In this document: positions 49,056 to 61,700 of the stretch, in pieces | How the letters are laid out: each line of letters begins with the position of its first letter | Numbering within the stretch: the first letter of the stretch is position 1 | DNA from: Citrus sinensis | Lineage: Eukaryota; Streptophyta; Magnoliopsida; Sapindales; Rutaceae | Reading direction: 5' to 3' | Assembly: GCF_022201045.2 (NCBI RefSeq) | Contig: NC_068558.1 | Coordinates: 40,691,501-40,755,500 of the forward strand | DNA: 64,000 bases | Position numbers and translations under genes: made by a program | The notes under the pieces: generated by a model | What the model was told of the DNA's origin: nothing | The model's input: the letters and a program-made list of their open reading frames with translations, nothing else | The model's database searches: none

Positions 49056-51712
49056 ATGGAAATAACAGATAAGAAGGAATCCGATATCAATAACACACAA
49101 ACAGTCGCCGATTCCGTCGATAACAATAACAAAGACGCCGAAGAACGCCAAGCTCGTGAACTTAAAGCCAATTTGCATCCTCTTAAGGTTCTTATAATTT
49201 CGGCTATTTTATTGAATGCGTTTTATGTTTTTCATCTGAAAGGCTTTTTTTTTTTTTGGTTTTAGTTATTTTAATTTTTTGGTGCTTGAAATTTGTTATT
49301 TAAAAAAAAATTTCTATTTATGCTCCCAAAAAAAAAAATTTAGTTTGGCATGGATCTTCTCCGTAAATAGTGAAATGGAAGTGATGTGAGTTTTTGTATG
49401 AACTCGTATGTACTGAAATTTTATTAATTAAAAAAAATAGTTTTTGATGTAAATTTGTATAAACAAGCCTTATGAAACCTTTTGAGGAATTGTAGAATTT
49501 TAGGTTAAAGTTTGCTCTTGCTCATAGTTTGGGATAATGTATGCACTGAAAATTTAGTAATTAAAAAAAATTAGTTTTTGATGTAAATTCGTATAAACAT
49601 GCCTTATGAAACGTTTTGAGGAATTGTAGAATTTTAGGTTAAAGTTGCTCCTGCTCCTGCTCATAGTTTGTGATAATACTCCTTTTTATTTTTAGTTTTA
49701 TTATTTTTAACCATGATATTGCTCTTGTTGATGCCGTGAATGAGAACTGAAAAGTTGGGATACTATTATTTTCATTCTAAAATGCATCAGAGGAAGGTTG
49801 TTGATTGGAACTCACACTGAACATTTTCCTTGTTGTGGTTATTATAAGGCTATAATTACGCTAAATATTTCACATACAGTGAAGGGAGAATCTTATTTAC
49901 ATGGCACAAGTAAAATGTTGCCACATTTTGATCTACTTTTTTTATGGTTTTCTTTTTTCCCAACTAAAATGTGTAGCCATTTCTTTTAAAAATTTTATAA
50001 TTTGATATGTTATACCACTTAATTTAGTTTGAAATTCCTATGAACAGAACAAGTTTGTCTTTTGGTACACTCGTCGAACACCTGGAGTTCGAACTCAAAC
50101 ATCCTATGAGGACAACATAAAGAAAATTGTGGACTTCAGTACTGTAAGTTGTTTTATGATAAGATGCTTGGGCTATTTGTGATTCAGTATAAGTCCTTAG
50201 CTTTACGTATGTGATCTTACAAGTTCAATTGCTGATCTGGCCTTTTAATATAATTCTTATCTAGGTTGAAGGCTTTTGGGTCTGCTATTGCCACTTGGCT
50301 CGTCCTTCTTTGTTGCCAAGCCCTACAGATTTGCATCTTTTCAAGGAAGGAATTCGCCCATTATGGGAGGTAAACATTTAAAGCTTGACTTTCAATTGCT
50401 AATGCTATTCAATAATCATATGTTTGTTGCTTTGTTTGTTATGTTTGGACCCTAATATTTCAGAAGCTTGTAACTTTTGGATATCATATCTAGCTGTAAT
50501 TTTTGTAATCTTTGTTTTATGTCAGGACTCTGCAAATTGCAATGGCGGTAAATGGATAATAAGGTTCAAGAAAGTTGTATCAGGTCGCTTTTGGGAAGAT
50601 CTGGTAAGAAGAAGATTGGCAACAGCTTCCCCCCCCAAACACATCTGCATTCTACAGCAGCTTAGCATCTTTCATAAAATTAATTGATTAAAGCTTTAGT
50701 TTAGTTGAGTTGAGTTGACTTGTTGGAGAGACATCGAGGAAGTGATGGAGAAAATCAGTTTGGCTATTGCCATATAAGTAGGATAATTGCCCCAATTGAT
50801 ATAATTGTTCCAGGAAAGCACTAAAGTCATTGTTCTACAGCATCTATGTAGAATAGAAAATGTTGGTTATCCATGAATTTTGTTAGTTACCAGCCTTCAT
50901 ACGGTAAATTATCAAATTTTCATTCAAGTACAAGTTCCTGAAACTCAGTCCAAATTATTCAAGTCTTCATCCTCTGTTAGGCTCTTCTTTTTGCACTATT
51001 TGCAATAACAATAAATAAATTGATATTTCAAACATGCTGATATTATTCTTTTGGTGTATAGTTTGCTCTTCACATCACTATAATATATGATATCAATAAT
51101 CTCATAGCTAGCAATATCCAAAAAAAAATTATGCATACACAAACTGAAGTTGATGCCATATCCTCTTGATTTTGCTATCCCATTGACATATTGGGTTTTA
51201 CGGTTTCTTTACATTTGGCAGCACTTTTGCGCTCTCTTATGACCCATCTGTTATCTGAATATTAAGAGATGCCTTCCACAATGCTAAATTTTCACCGGGA
51301 TGCCTGTTGTACTTTGATAATCATTTGTCAAAGATGTATTGTTTATTTACAACTGCACATTTTTGCAGGTTCTTGCCTTGGTGGGTGACCAGCTTGACTA
51401 TGGTGATAACATATGTGGTGCAGTCCTAAGCATTCGATTCAATGAAGATATATTGAGTGTGTGGAACCGCAATGCATCTGATCATCAGGTTTGTGATTAT
51501 TGACTTTGCAACTTGAAATGGCTATTGTCTATTTCTTTCACATTCTGATGATATATGATATCTCCTCCTGTTTTGATCAGGCTGTGATGGCTCTTAGAGA
51601 TTCTATCAAACGGCACTTAAAGCTGCCCCACAGCTATGTTATGGAATACAAGCCCCATGATGCTTCTCTGCGCGATAACTCGTCATACAGAAACACATGG
51701 TTGAGAGGCTAG
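49056..51712 (+). CDS. NCBP: Novel cap-binding protein nCBP (eIF4E class II / 4EHP-like)
   Basis: Six exons (49056-49187, 50048-50143, 50265-50369, 50526-50603, 51369-51488, 51581-51712) give 220 residues, the usual length. The protein binds the mRNA 5' cap. The N-terminal 44 residues are acidic and disordered; the eIF4E fold begins at HPLKNKFVFWYTRRTPG. The cap-sandwich position that is Trp in eIF4E is Tyr64 (TSYEDNI), the hallmark of class II. The second cap-stacking Trp and its Glu partner are Trp110-Glu111 (RPLWE), Trp81 is in VEGFW and Trp169 is in LSVWNR. Plant nCBPs bind cap but interact differently with eIF4G and also act as susceptibility factors for some viruses. All introns are GT-AG. 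Intron 1 contains a 133-base tandem duplication. Confidence 0.95.
49406..49676 (+). repeat. 133-bp tandem duplication in nCBP intron 1
   Basis: Two adjacent copies begin GTATG(T/C)ACTGAAA at 49406 and 49539 and share TTTTTGATGTAAATT, GCCTTATGAAAC and GAGGAATTGTAGAATTTTAG. They differ by about a dozen substitutions and small indels, including an extra CTCCTG unit in the second. Confidence 0.9.
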
Positions 51713-52017
51713 AATTTCACTAGGCTTTATGACACTGCACTGATGGAGAAAGAACATGACAGTAGGAAGTCTTCTGTTTTTATTACATGCTCTGTTTGAA
51801 TTTCTTTCACCCGATGATGCAGTTATCCGTGAATTGTGATGTGAGAATCATGTGGGCCGTCTCGATAGGTTAAAATCTTGATAATTAATTGTAGATCGAT
51901 ACCATCAAAAACTTTAAGGTTAATGATGGTTTCATAAATGAGTACTGTCTTCATATTTGGATTTCATTATATCTTTGCATATTAGTTCAGATAAAATGTC
52001 CGCTCCTGTTTTGCAAC

Positions 52018-52665
52018 GGGTAAAAGCTCGTTTAGTCCCTATATTTTGAAGTTAGTGTCCGTTTAGTCCCTATATTTTTAAAAATACCTCAAATCATCCC
52101 TACCACTAAATTATTGACACTTTCGCCATTATCTTTTGTTCTTTTTAACTTATTTTTATAATATTGCCCTATTATAATAATTTTTTAGACATTATTAAAA
52201 AGAAAAAAATAACCCTATTATAATAATTTTTTTAGACATTATTAAAAAGAAAAAAATAAATTACCAGTTTAACACCAAAAAATAAAATAAAATAAAATAT
52301 ATATATTAATTTTTGTGGAACACACTCTTGAGTTAAAATATTAATTTTTCTAAAAAAATTGATAATGTAATTTTTTACGATATTAATTTTTTAGACATAC
52401 GTGAGCTTCCACAAAAATTAATATATACATTTTTTGTTTTTATTTTATTTTTGAGTTTAATTTGATAATTTAATTTTTTTTATTAATATCCAAAAAAGAA
52501 ATATTATTGTAAAAATGTAATATTGTAAAAATAAGTTAAAAATAATAAAAAATAATGGCATAAGTGTCAATATTTAGTAGCAGGGACGTTTTGAGGTGTT
52601 TTTAAAAATACAGGGACTAAATGGACACTAACCTCATAATATAGGGACTAAACAGACTTTTACCC
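52018..52665. mobile_element. Non-autonomous Mutator-like element (MULE), 648 bp, long TIRs
   Basis: An exact 9-bp target duplication, TTTTGCAAC (52009-52017 and 52666-52674), flanks it. Both arms, read inward, run GGGTAAAAG(C/T)(T/C)(C/T)GTTTAGT, CCCTATATT, GTTAGTGTCC, TTTAGTCCCT, ATTTTTAAAAA and ATTGACACTT over about 130 bases, giving long inverted repeats. The core is AT-rich and contains a 45-base direct duplication (CCCTATTATAATAATTTTTT at about 52166 and 52212). No transposase is encoded. It sits between the ends of two convergent genes. The perfect TSD argues for a fairly recent insertion. Confidence 0.87.
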
Positions 52666-53264
52666 TTTTGCAACTCAAAAGACTTGCATGTGCAGTGAAT
52701 TAGACTATGTATTTAGTATGTAACATGGTTATGATATTTGCTTTGAGGAATCAATGAAGGATTTAAGTTATTGGAGAGAAGATAACTCTTATTTGATGAG
52801 TTGACAGCCCTTCACCTCGCAAGTTTTGAGCTCCCTTTGTTCGTGACTGACAAGCATAATCAAAGCAATCAAAACGCTAACGAAATTCTTATTCATATAT
52901 CCACCTCTCACCGGCCATTTTAAACTACTTTGGAGCTGATACAGAAGTAGACTCCTGGAGCTGAACTTAGCAAATCATTGCTCAGCTTCATTTAAGCAAA
53001 AATTGCCTTCCAGTAGAGTAAACAACCTGGATGCTTTGCTAAGGAACTGCCTATGATGGCTATTGGCTAATTACATCAAGACAAACTGAAAAGAGAATAA
53101 CGTGTTTTCATATATAGTCTCAGCAAATGTCTCGTAGCCATCCCAAAACTTGTTACAATTTGACTATCAAGAGAATACATAGATTTTATTATCCGGAGGT
53201 GACACATCTTATTAAGAATGTTGACCATTGATCTATATTCTATATTATGTGAAACGAGGTGCAT

Positions 53265-55884
53265 CTAAACACAGGACTGAATCCCAATGATACCTGCCAA
53301 AATGAATGAAATGCATAATGTCAAGCATCTACAACTGCATAATCCATAGTGTGTAAACAGAAAAAAAGAAGAAGAACAAGGAACACCACGGAATGGTTAA
53401 AATTTAAAATCATTACCACATCCAACTCTCGCCCCTGCATTCCCAGTTGTTTTGCTGAGTTCATGTCCGCCTGAGCATTGGTCTCTGCTATTAGTTAAAC
53501 TACAACGAGAAAGTCTAAACAACTTTGACCGGAAAAGAAAGATAATTGAAAATAGCAAACGGGTTATTACTGGGCCACAAGCAGAAACAAAAGAGAAAAG
53601 TTATAACTTCTATAAATTAGGGGCATGTAAGATGCCTTCACTACAAGTAGTTCAGGAGCTTGTGCATGCATGTTTAAGATTGTATGTCTCTGTGGTCTAA
53701 AAATAACTGAGAGAAGAAACTGAATTTAGTTTTACTTCAAACATAGAATCTAAGACACCTTCACAACAAAGAAACCCAACTAACCAAATAGACCAAATTA
53801 GATATGCATCTCCATCTTATGCAGGTGAGCACTTTCCTGTCTACAGCATCAAACATTCTCTTGTTTGGCACGTTCACCAATCCTCAGTCATTAAGATGAT
53901 CAGAAGTAATCAACAGCCTTCCAAAGCTATTCACCAAACTATACCAGGGCATTTTGACTGAGAATTAGGCTGACCAAATAACTTATAGAAACTTCCCAAT
54001 GTATAAGATCTATTAATCCCCTTTGCCTCCATACGCAATAAGTTAGATTGACAAACTTCCTTTGACTCTATACAAGGGCACAGTCAAATAATGTTTCACT
54101 AAAGAGAATATAAGCACCTTGGCCTAGTACCACTCTTTACAAAAGGAAGGTAGAAACTTTCTGAGAGTATATAACCGATATGTGACTCAATCCACTGTGG
54201 GATCACTTAAAAAACACACAAGACGCACACTACTCAAAACAAACACAATAACACAAGGTGCAAAATAAACGGCCCAATACTTAATATGGTGATTGCAAGC
54301 AAATTGTGCACAAACTACACTGAATTTCTTACATTTAAAACTAAACTCTTCAAAGTAGTTGTAAAGAATCCAATGTACCTGAAACTAAGAGGAAGAAAAA
54401 AAAATTGTACATCCTTACCTAAAGCTTCAACCTGACATATTATTCTCCAAAAGAACTGACAGTTTAAAATAAACATACTTTTGTGTACATTTGTACCAAT
54501 AAGCTGTATCCTTGTAATAAAAAAGATTTGTAATCAAAATTAAGGACAAACTACTAAACTTGCCTTTTCCAAGATCATCAGGATCAGCGTGCACAACAAC
54601 AGCCCTCCCCAATATTGAGTGTTGCCCGCTCAGAGGAATCTACAATTGCAAGAGAGGGAATATAAGGAAAAACAAGCAACTAGCTGAGAGAAGAATTTCT
54701 ATGGCAGCTCACATCAAAGAAAACGAAACAATTGCATTCTTATCTGTATAGCATTTGTAAATTATACTGAAAATTTAGCAGGATATTTAAGAAGAGTCCA
54801 CTGCACAATATGCAAGGCTCATGAAGAATATTTGAAAGTAAAACGAGGTCAACTACCACTCAAAATAGCAGATAACATAAATATAGTTGTAAGTCATGCC
54901 TCTAAATGATTTGGTGAAAAAATAAAACCAATCTAATTTCATACAGCAGACAGTGCACACTGTGGAAGTTTTTGTTTATTAATCCATTTACCATCCTGTC
55001 AGCAATTGAAACCTCAGCAACTCCTGCAATGTAGAAATCAATACAATTAGAATCACAGAAACTGAACTCTTTTACCTCTCCATATTATCATATGACATCC
55101 AGATAAAAACAAAGCAGTTTATACCATCAGGGCCTGCAACAATGTTTCCCAAATCACCAGTGTGCCGCTCGTTATCACTGGGAGCCCCATGATCCTTCTT
55201 CAATGGATTGAAATGAGGTCCTAAACCAAATTAACACGGCAAGACAGCACTCATAAACCCGCTCAAACAGAAGACAAACAGAACCTCAATGAAAGATAGT
55301 CGAATACAGACCTATGGGTATGTTAAGAACTAACGTTGATGTGGAGCGGAATCAAAAGTGGGTGTTTACCAAAATACTAAATAATACTAAATGCTGTCCT
55401 TTCAAAATTAAAAAGAGGCTTAACGGTTAAAAATATACCGCATAGTTGCATAAACATTACAATCTAAGCGGAACACTCACCACTTAAATATAAACATAAA
55501 TCAGCAAGGAATTGCAAAAAGATTAAAAAATGAAGATCAAAGTCATCTCTTAAGAGAGAAAGATAGTACCAGTAGAATTGCAACCATTAGTGGTGTCACC
55601 GAGGGCGTGAATATGGAAGCCATGAAGGCCTGGCTTCAGTCCTGTAATCTTCCCTTTCACATGTGTAACTCCTGCGTATACATAGCTAATAAGTCATATG
55701 AATAATAAAAAAATACAAAGTCTATTTTTCAATATTATGTTTTAAAGAGTAAAAAAAGGGGGAAAAGAAAAAGAACAGAGATACCGTTGGGTCCTTGAAC
55801 AAAGTGAAGAGAGCCTTTAACGCTGGTAGCACCAGAAATGAGAGCCACGGCTTTCACTGTGGCTTTTGTAGCCCCTGTTTCCAT
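53265..55884 (-). CDS. CSD3: Cu/Zn superoxide dismutase, CSD3 type
   Basis: Seven exons on the minus strand (55884-55785, 55671-55570, 55220-55125, 55023-54992, 54639-54564, 53470-53417, 53293-53265) give 162 residues. The enzyme converts superoxide to hydrogen peroxide and oxygen. Copper ligands are His53, His55, His70 (bridging) and His127; zinc ligands are His70, His78, His87 and Asp90; the disulfide is Cys64-Cys153. All are present. The sequence is closer to peroxisomal CSD3 ([18 protein letters not shown]) than to cytosolic CSD1 (LSLTTGNAGGRVACG), and there is no transit peptide. The C-terminus reads GIQSCV and lacks the AKL peroxisomal tripeptide of Arabidopsis CSD3. Intron 5 uses a GC donor (AAAAG|GCAAGT). 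Confidence 0.95.
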
Positions 55885-58420
55885 TTTTTATCTCTTGCTT
55901 TCTCTATCTGGGTCTTCTCGATATCAAATATTCATATTACATGATGCACTTTATTTGATTTGTTTCTTCTTGTGATTTATAATTTAATTTCGTAAGCTTG
56001 TGGTCTCTGCCTATACGTTGGAAAACCAGAGCTTCACAATTTTCTTCGTTTTTTATATTTTTGTTTTTCAGTTAGAAATTAGAAAAACCTCAATATTTGT
56101 ACTCGACTCAAATGGAATTGTCTTAAATTTAATAAATATTACTAGTATCAATTTGATTAATTATTAGATAGAGATATCATATTATTATTGGGCGGGCAGG
56201 GACACATTTCTACCTCACTTCTAGAAAATAGTTACAACGAGTTCATAGTTTTTTTTAAAAAAAAACAAATTAATAAAAATTCTGTATAATTAATTAATTA
56301 AATTTTTTTATTAATTTTTTTTCTTAAATTTCATTGATTGTCTTTGATCATAAACTATAATATAATTTTTTTTGTTAATTTATTATTATGACATAAAATG
56401 ATCAAATTACCCATGTACACGTGTTATTGTATTTAACGGTTCAGGTATTTAATTATGTACTTATAATATAATATTTTTAAATAAAATCTAATTATTATTT
56501 TCACTACCCTTACGTGTAAATGATATAAATTTGATAGCGTAATAATTTACATGAGTAATGCGCCATAAAGACATTAGGTTATTTTAATTAAAGTTTAATA
56601 ATCATACTAATAAAGTTATATTAGAAACAATGAATTTGGTATAAAATTATAAAAATATAGAAGTTAAAGTAAATTTTTGGTGCTTTTACCTTATAAGGGT
56701 AAAATAATCAATTTAAATTATGCCAAAGCAATCTTTATAATAAGATATGATAAAAAAAAAATAAAGAAAGATTTAATCAACAAATTCTCCAACACTCTTT
56801 TTTATTTGAAACTTTTTAAGAATCATGTGCACTTTTTGTAATTATTTTCTAAAAATAATGTGGGTTTACAAAAATTATGGAATGGAATATAATTACTTTT
56901 ATTATTTTACCATCTAATGTTTTTTTGACATATCATTTCATTATTGAAATTTTTTAATAATTTTTTTCCTTTTAACGTTTCAAGTTTTGATATTTTATCA
57001 TCAAACTATTAACTCCATTAATGAATTGCTAATTTCATAGGGGTATTTTATAATTTCCGTATATTCAATATTTTAAGAATTTTACAAGCTATAATATTTA
57101 TAATTTTATGAATTCATTGTTTTAGATATATAAATTAATTAATTGGTAAAAGTATCATTTCTTTGTATATAATTAATTTTATATTTTTTTCAGTTTAGGG
57201 AGTTGAATTATAATTACATTAGTTTATGAGAAAAATAGGCTTTTGTTATAATTTTCGCTAGCTTTAATGGTTTGATGGTAAAATGATAAAAGCTAATGCA
57301 TTAAGTGGGAAAAAATAAATGATAAAAAATTTTAGTAATAAAGTAATATGTCATAATAAAACCTTAGTTGACAAAATAATAATATTCGTATTAGATATTT
57401 AAAATTATTTTTATTTATAATAGAAATTAATGTATATATTTGAATTCAATGTAAAAGTCGATTTCATGCCATAAAGGAATATGGAATTTGTATGACAAGC
57501 GTTTATATGTTTAAAACAAATATGCAGTGTCGTACTACTTTCTTTGGATATTGTGATTGGATGTAGGACCAAGCCCACAATTTTAGCTATTAAACAAACT
57601 CCCACTAAATCCTCAAAATATATGCTCAGCCCAGCCCACACAAACCCCACCCAAGGTAATGCTTTCCATCAATTATAAGATTACATATTATTTGGAGGTG
57701 TAAAATTGTTGATTTATATATATTTAAAAAATATTAAAAATATCCCAATAAATTTATTTATTCTTTGTATGCATCAAATTTATCAATCCATCCACAAGGA
57801 TATATAATTAACATGTTGAAGCCTGAAACTAAGGTACTATATAAAGATGAAATGACCGGAAAAAAATATATTATTCAAATTTATACATTTAGATTTTATT
57901 TAAATTTTAGATCGATTTAGACTCAAAGTGTATTTATAATTTTGAATTAAAAAAATAAAGTCTAACTAGTGACATAAAACTTAAAAATCGAAGGATGAAA
58001 ACTACTCTCTTCAATAGCAAAATATCATTTAAGACTCCGATTATATTTATAAATTATCTCTTGTACATTCTAGAAAGGAAAATATATGTTGTTGGAAAAT
58101 AAATCCAACCTAATGTGTAATTTTTTTTTTTTTTAATCTTTGTGAGGTTTATTTTCAGGGAGTATATCACTGCTCTTCTAGAAGTATTAAAAACAAAATG
58201 ATTGGCGCATACCGTACAATTATTCAATTTTTTTTTTTTTTTTGATAAGGTTCAAATTAATCCATCTAAAAGATAGATTTTTTTTTTTTTTTAGACCATA
58301 ATGAAGATATAATTGATAGATAATGGATGTGATAGAAGAGATAAGAGCGGGACGGAAAGCCAATTGTGTGGGCCACACAAAACGACAGCGAGCCTAGCTG
58401 TGTCAACCCCACAGAACAAA
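55885..58420. other. AT-rich intergenic DNA between CSD3 and alpha-tubulin
   Basis: The first 150 bases before the CSD3 ATG should contain its promoter. Beyond that there are more than 2 kb of AT-rich DNA with many short homopolymers and no credible frames or delimited repeats. Confidence 0.6.
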
Positions 58421-58432
58421 ACAGTCGGCCGG

Positions 58433-58497
58433 GCGCCAATTGGCGGGACCCACGGACCAACCCCCGTGATCAACTGTCATTTAAAATCCAACGGCTA
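58433..58497 (+). promoter_or_regulatory. E2F-like palindrome and MSA element in the alpha-tubulin promoter
   Basis: CGCCAATTGGCG (58434-58445) is a perfect palindrome embedded in GCGCCAATTGGCGGGA, giving E2F-like TTGGCGGGA on one strand and an overlapping GCGCCAA. About 40 bases on, TCCAACGGCTA (58487-58497) fits the M-phase-specific activator consensus (T/C)C(T/C)AACGG(T/C)(T/C)A bound by MYB3R factors. They lie about 235-300 bases before the ATG. This suggests cell-cycle-linked transcription. Confidence 0.55.
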
Positions 58498-58731
58498 TGA
58501 CCAATCCAGAAGAGCAAAACGCTTTTCTTCCATTTCTTTTGATAATCTATTAACTAGTTAAACTAACTTTTTCTTTTTTGGGTTTTGGCCTTTATGTAAC
58601 AACGTTCAGTAATATCAAAACAACGGGGAAAAAAAAAGCTTCTCTTGGCTTCTCTTCTTTTCATTATCTGTAAGTAATTGATCATAAATCATAATAATAT
58701 TGTGGGGTTTCGGATTTGAAGAGAAAGAGAG

Positions 58732-61700
58732 ATGAGGGAAATAATAAGCATTCATATAGGACAGGCAGGGATTCAGGTTGGGAATTCATGTTGGGAGCTT
58801 TACTGCCTCGAACATGGGATTCACCCTGATGGAACCATGCCCAGGTACTTATTTTTTATTTTTTTTGTACATACCTATAGGGGAATGATCTAATAGACGC
58901 TGATGTTTTTGTTACAGTGAACGACGCTCTCACATGATGTTGTTTGTTAATCTAACAGCTTAGCACCATTAGTCGTACTCATATGCAAACGAATACTTGT
59001 ATGTGTGGTCATCATTGTTATGTTGAGATAGGTCATAGATTTTTGTTTTTGATTATGTTAATTGTTTTCTGGATAGGGTTTATTCTGTTTTGGTGATTTT
59101 TTTTTTTTTGTTTAGTTTAGAATGAATTGTGTACACAAAGAAGTAATGCATACAAGTTTGTACATATGTATGTGAGATATTCAACTTTGTGTTGAAATAA
59201 ATTTGCTTTCTAATGAATTGGTTTGCTATCAGAGGCTTTTTAAGCTGGATTTTATCCCAAGGGGGGGTGGGGGGTGTGGTGTGTGATAATATATTATGTT
59301 TTTTTTTTTTTTTGCATGGAAGTGAAATGATTAGGTAAACTTGCATAAAGTAGAGTGATCAATTTAGCATGTTATGAAGATAACTCTGTTGATTTAGTAT
59401 AATATGATGATTTTATGCCAGAATTGCTCTTTGTCATTATGAATTTTATTTTCTTATCTATTCATCAAATTGGGTTATTTCCCCTTTTTCCTGATTTTTT
59501 TCATGTTTAGATCTTTTTCTTTTTCTTTTTTAATTCAAGTGATCCATAGCTATTGTGCTGCATCAATTCTGAGTTATTTAAATAAGCCTTTGTAGGTTTC
59601 TTGTAAATAAGTACAAAAGCATCATGGTTCCGTTAAATTTAGTCGCATTAGCAATTCGGTACCATGAAATTTAAATCATAGATCCTATAGTAGAATGATA
59701 TATTTGTGACTGAAATCAGTATTGAACAAAGCAACTCTGTTACCTGAGAGAGAAGTTGAGGTTGAGACTCCAGTTTTAGTATTATGAATTTGACTGTAGC
59801 CTCTTTCCTTAGGTATCATTTTCTTATGGTCTATGCTGAGAAGTCTGGGATGATTATTTAGTTGTCATATGTACCTGTTTTTCCTTAAAGGCTATGCTTA
59901 AAATTTGTTGCTGTTATAGAGTTCTTGTTTTTTCTCTCTGGTTTAATAGATTTTCCTGATGTATTCTCCCTATTTGCTTCCAGTGACACCTCTGTAGGTG
60001 CTTGCCATGATGCTTTCAATACATTCTTCAGCGAGACTGGTTCTGGGCAGCATGTGCCTAGAGCAGTATTTGTTGATCTGGAACCCAGTGTTATTGATGA
60101 GGTAAGAACTGGGTCTTATAGACAACTTTTTCACCCAGAGCAACTCATCTCTGGCAAGGAAGATGCTGCCAATAACTTTGCCAGAGGACACTACACAGGT
60201 AAATCCTATAGCTGAAAATGGCTGTATTTTTATACTTAATTTATTCACTAAATTGTTTCCCTGGTGTTGTGTATTGCAGTGGGGCGGGAAATTGTTGATC
60301 TCTGCCTTGACCGAGTAAGAAAACTGGCTGACAATTGTACCGGTTTGCAAGGATTTCTAGTATTTAATGCTGTTGGTGGTGGCACTGGTTCTGGTTTGGG
60401 TTCTTTACTTTTGGAACGCTTATCTGTTGATTATGGAAAGAAGTCAAAACTCGGCTTTACTATCTACCCATCTCCTCAGGTACTACCTCAAGAACCTTAG
60501 TACGCGAAAGAAAATTTGAGGAATTTTTAGCGGCTATTTTATGCACATAAGCATTTGCTCTTTTTAATTTGTCTAGGTATCTAGTTAATAGTAACAAACT
60601 CTTAGGAAAGGTGAATCATTAGTCCGTATATACATATACTTTTCTTCACTCAGGTGCTTAAAATATTGGAACAAGACTCTTAATAAACTATTTCCATATT
60701 GTGCAGGTTTCAACTGCAGTTGTTGAACCTTACAACAGTGTGCTTTCCACTCATTCTCTCCTTGAACACACAGATGTTGCTGTGCTTCTGGACAATGAAG
60801 CTATATATGATATCTGCAGAAGATCTTTAGACATCGAACGGCCAAATTACACCAATTTGAACCGCTTAATATCCCAAATTATCTCTTCATTGACTACCTC
60901 CTTGAGGTTTGATGGAGCCATAAATGTGGATATTACGGAGTTCCAGACTAACCTAGTGCCATATCCTCGTATCCATTTCATGCTTTCTTCTTATGCTCCG
61001 GTAATTTCAGCTGCAAAGGCCTACCATGAGCAGATATCCGTTCCTGAGATCACGAGTGCTGTTTTTGAACCCTCAAGTATGATGGCCAAATGTGATCCAA
61101 GGCACGGAAAGTACATGGCATGTTGCTTAATGTATCGTGGAGATGTTGTACCAAAGGATGTCAATACTGCGGTTGCCACCATCAAGACGAAGCGGGCAGT
61201 TCAGTTTGTTGATTGGTAAGTTCACATTCCATGTGTTTCGATTTTATGAAATAATCAAAAGTGATCATAACTTTTACTAGGATGGATAAGATAAGCATTA
61301 TAATAATGGTTGTGAAATTATTGTTTGTATATCCTATGTTCATGGGACCACTGGATCTTTTGATTTCTCTTCCTCTAGGGAAAGGGATCATGGTCTTAAA
61401 CTGTGTTTTCATTATAAGTCATACCAGTTTGGTATCTGTCATTTGCAAGTATTATAGATTTTATTATTCTCAGTGTACCATCAATGACCAATATGGAAAC
61501 GGAGGCACATAAGTCTGTATATTACAAATCACATTTCTTCCCATCTTAAGACCAAAGATGACAGTAAGCAGAAAAATTCTCATCAATTATTAAGTCAGTT
61601 TAGACAATTAATATAGCACAATTAAATATTTGATTTCTCAACAAACATTAGATACATCAAACCATTTTAAATGTGTTATTCATTATCACGATAATTAATA

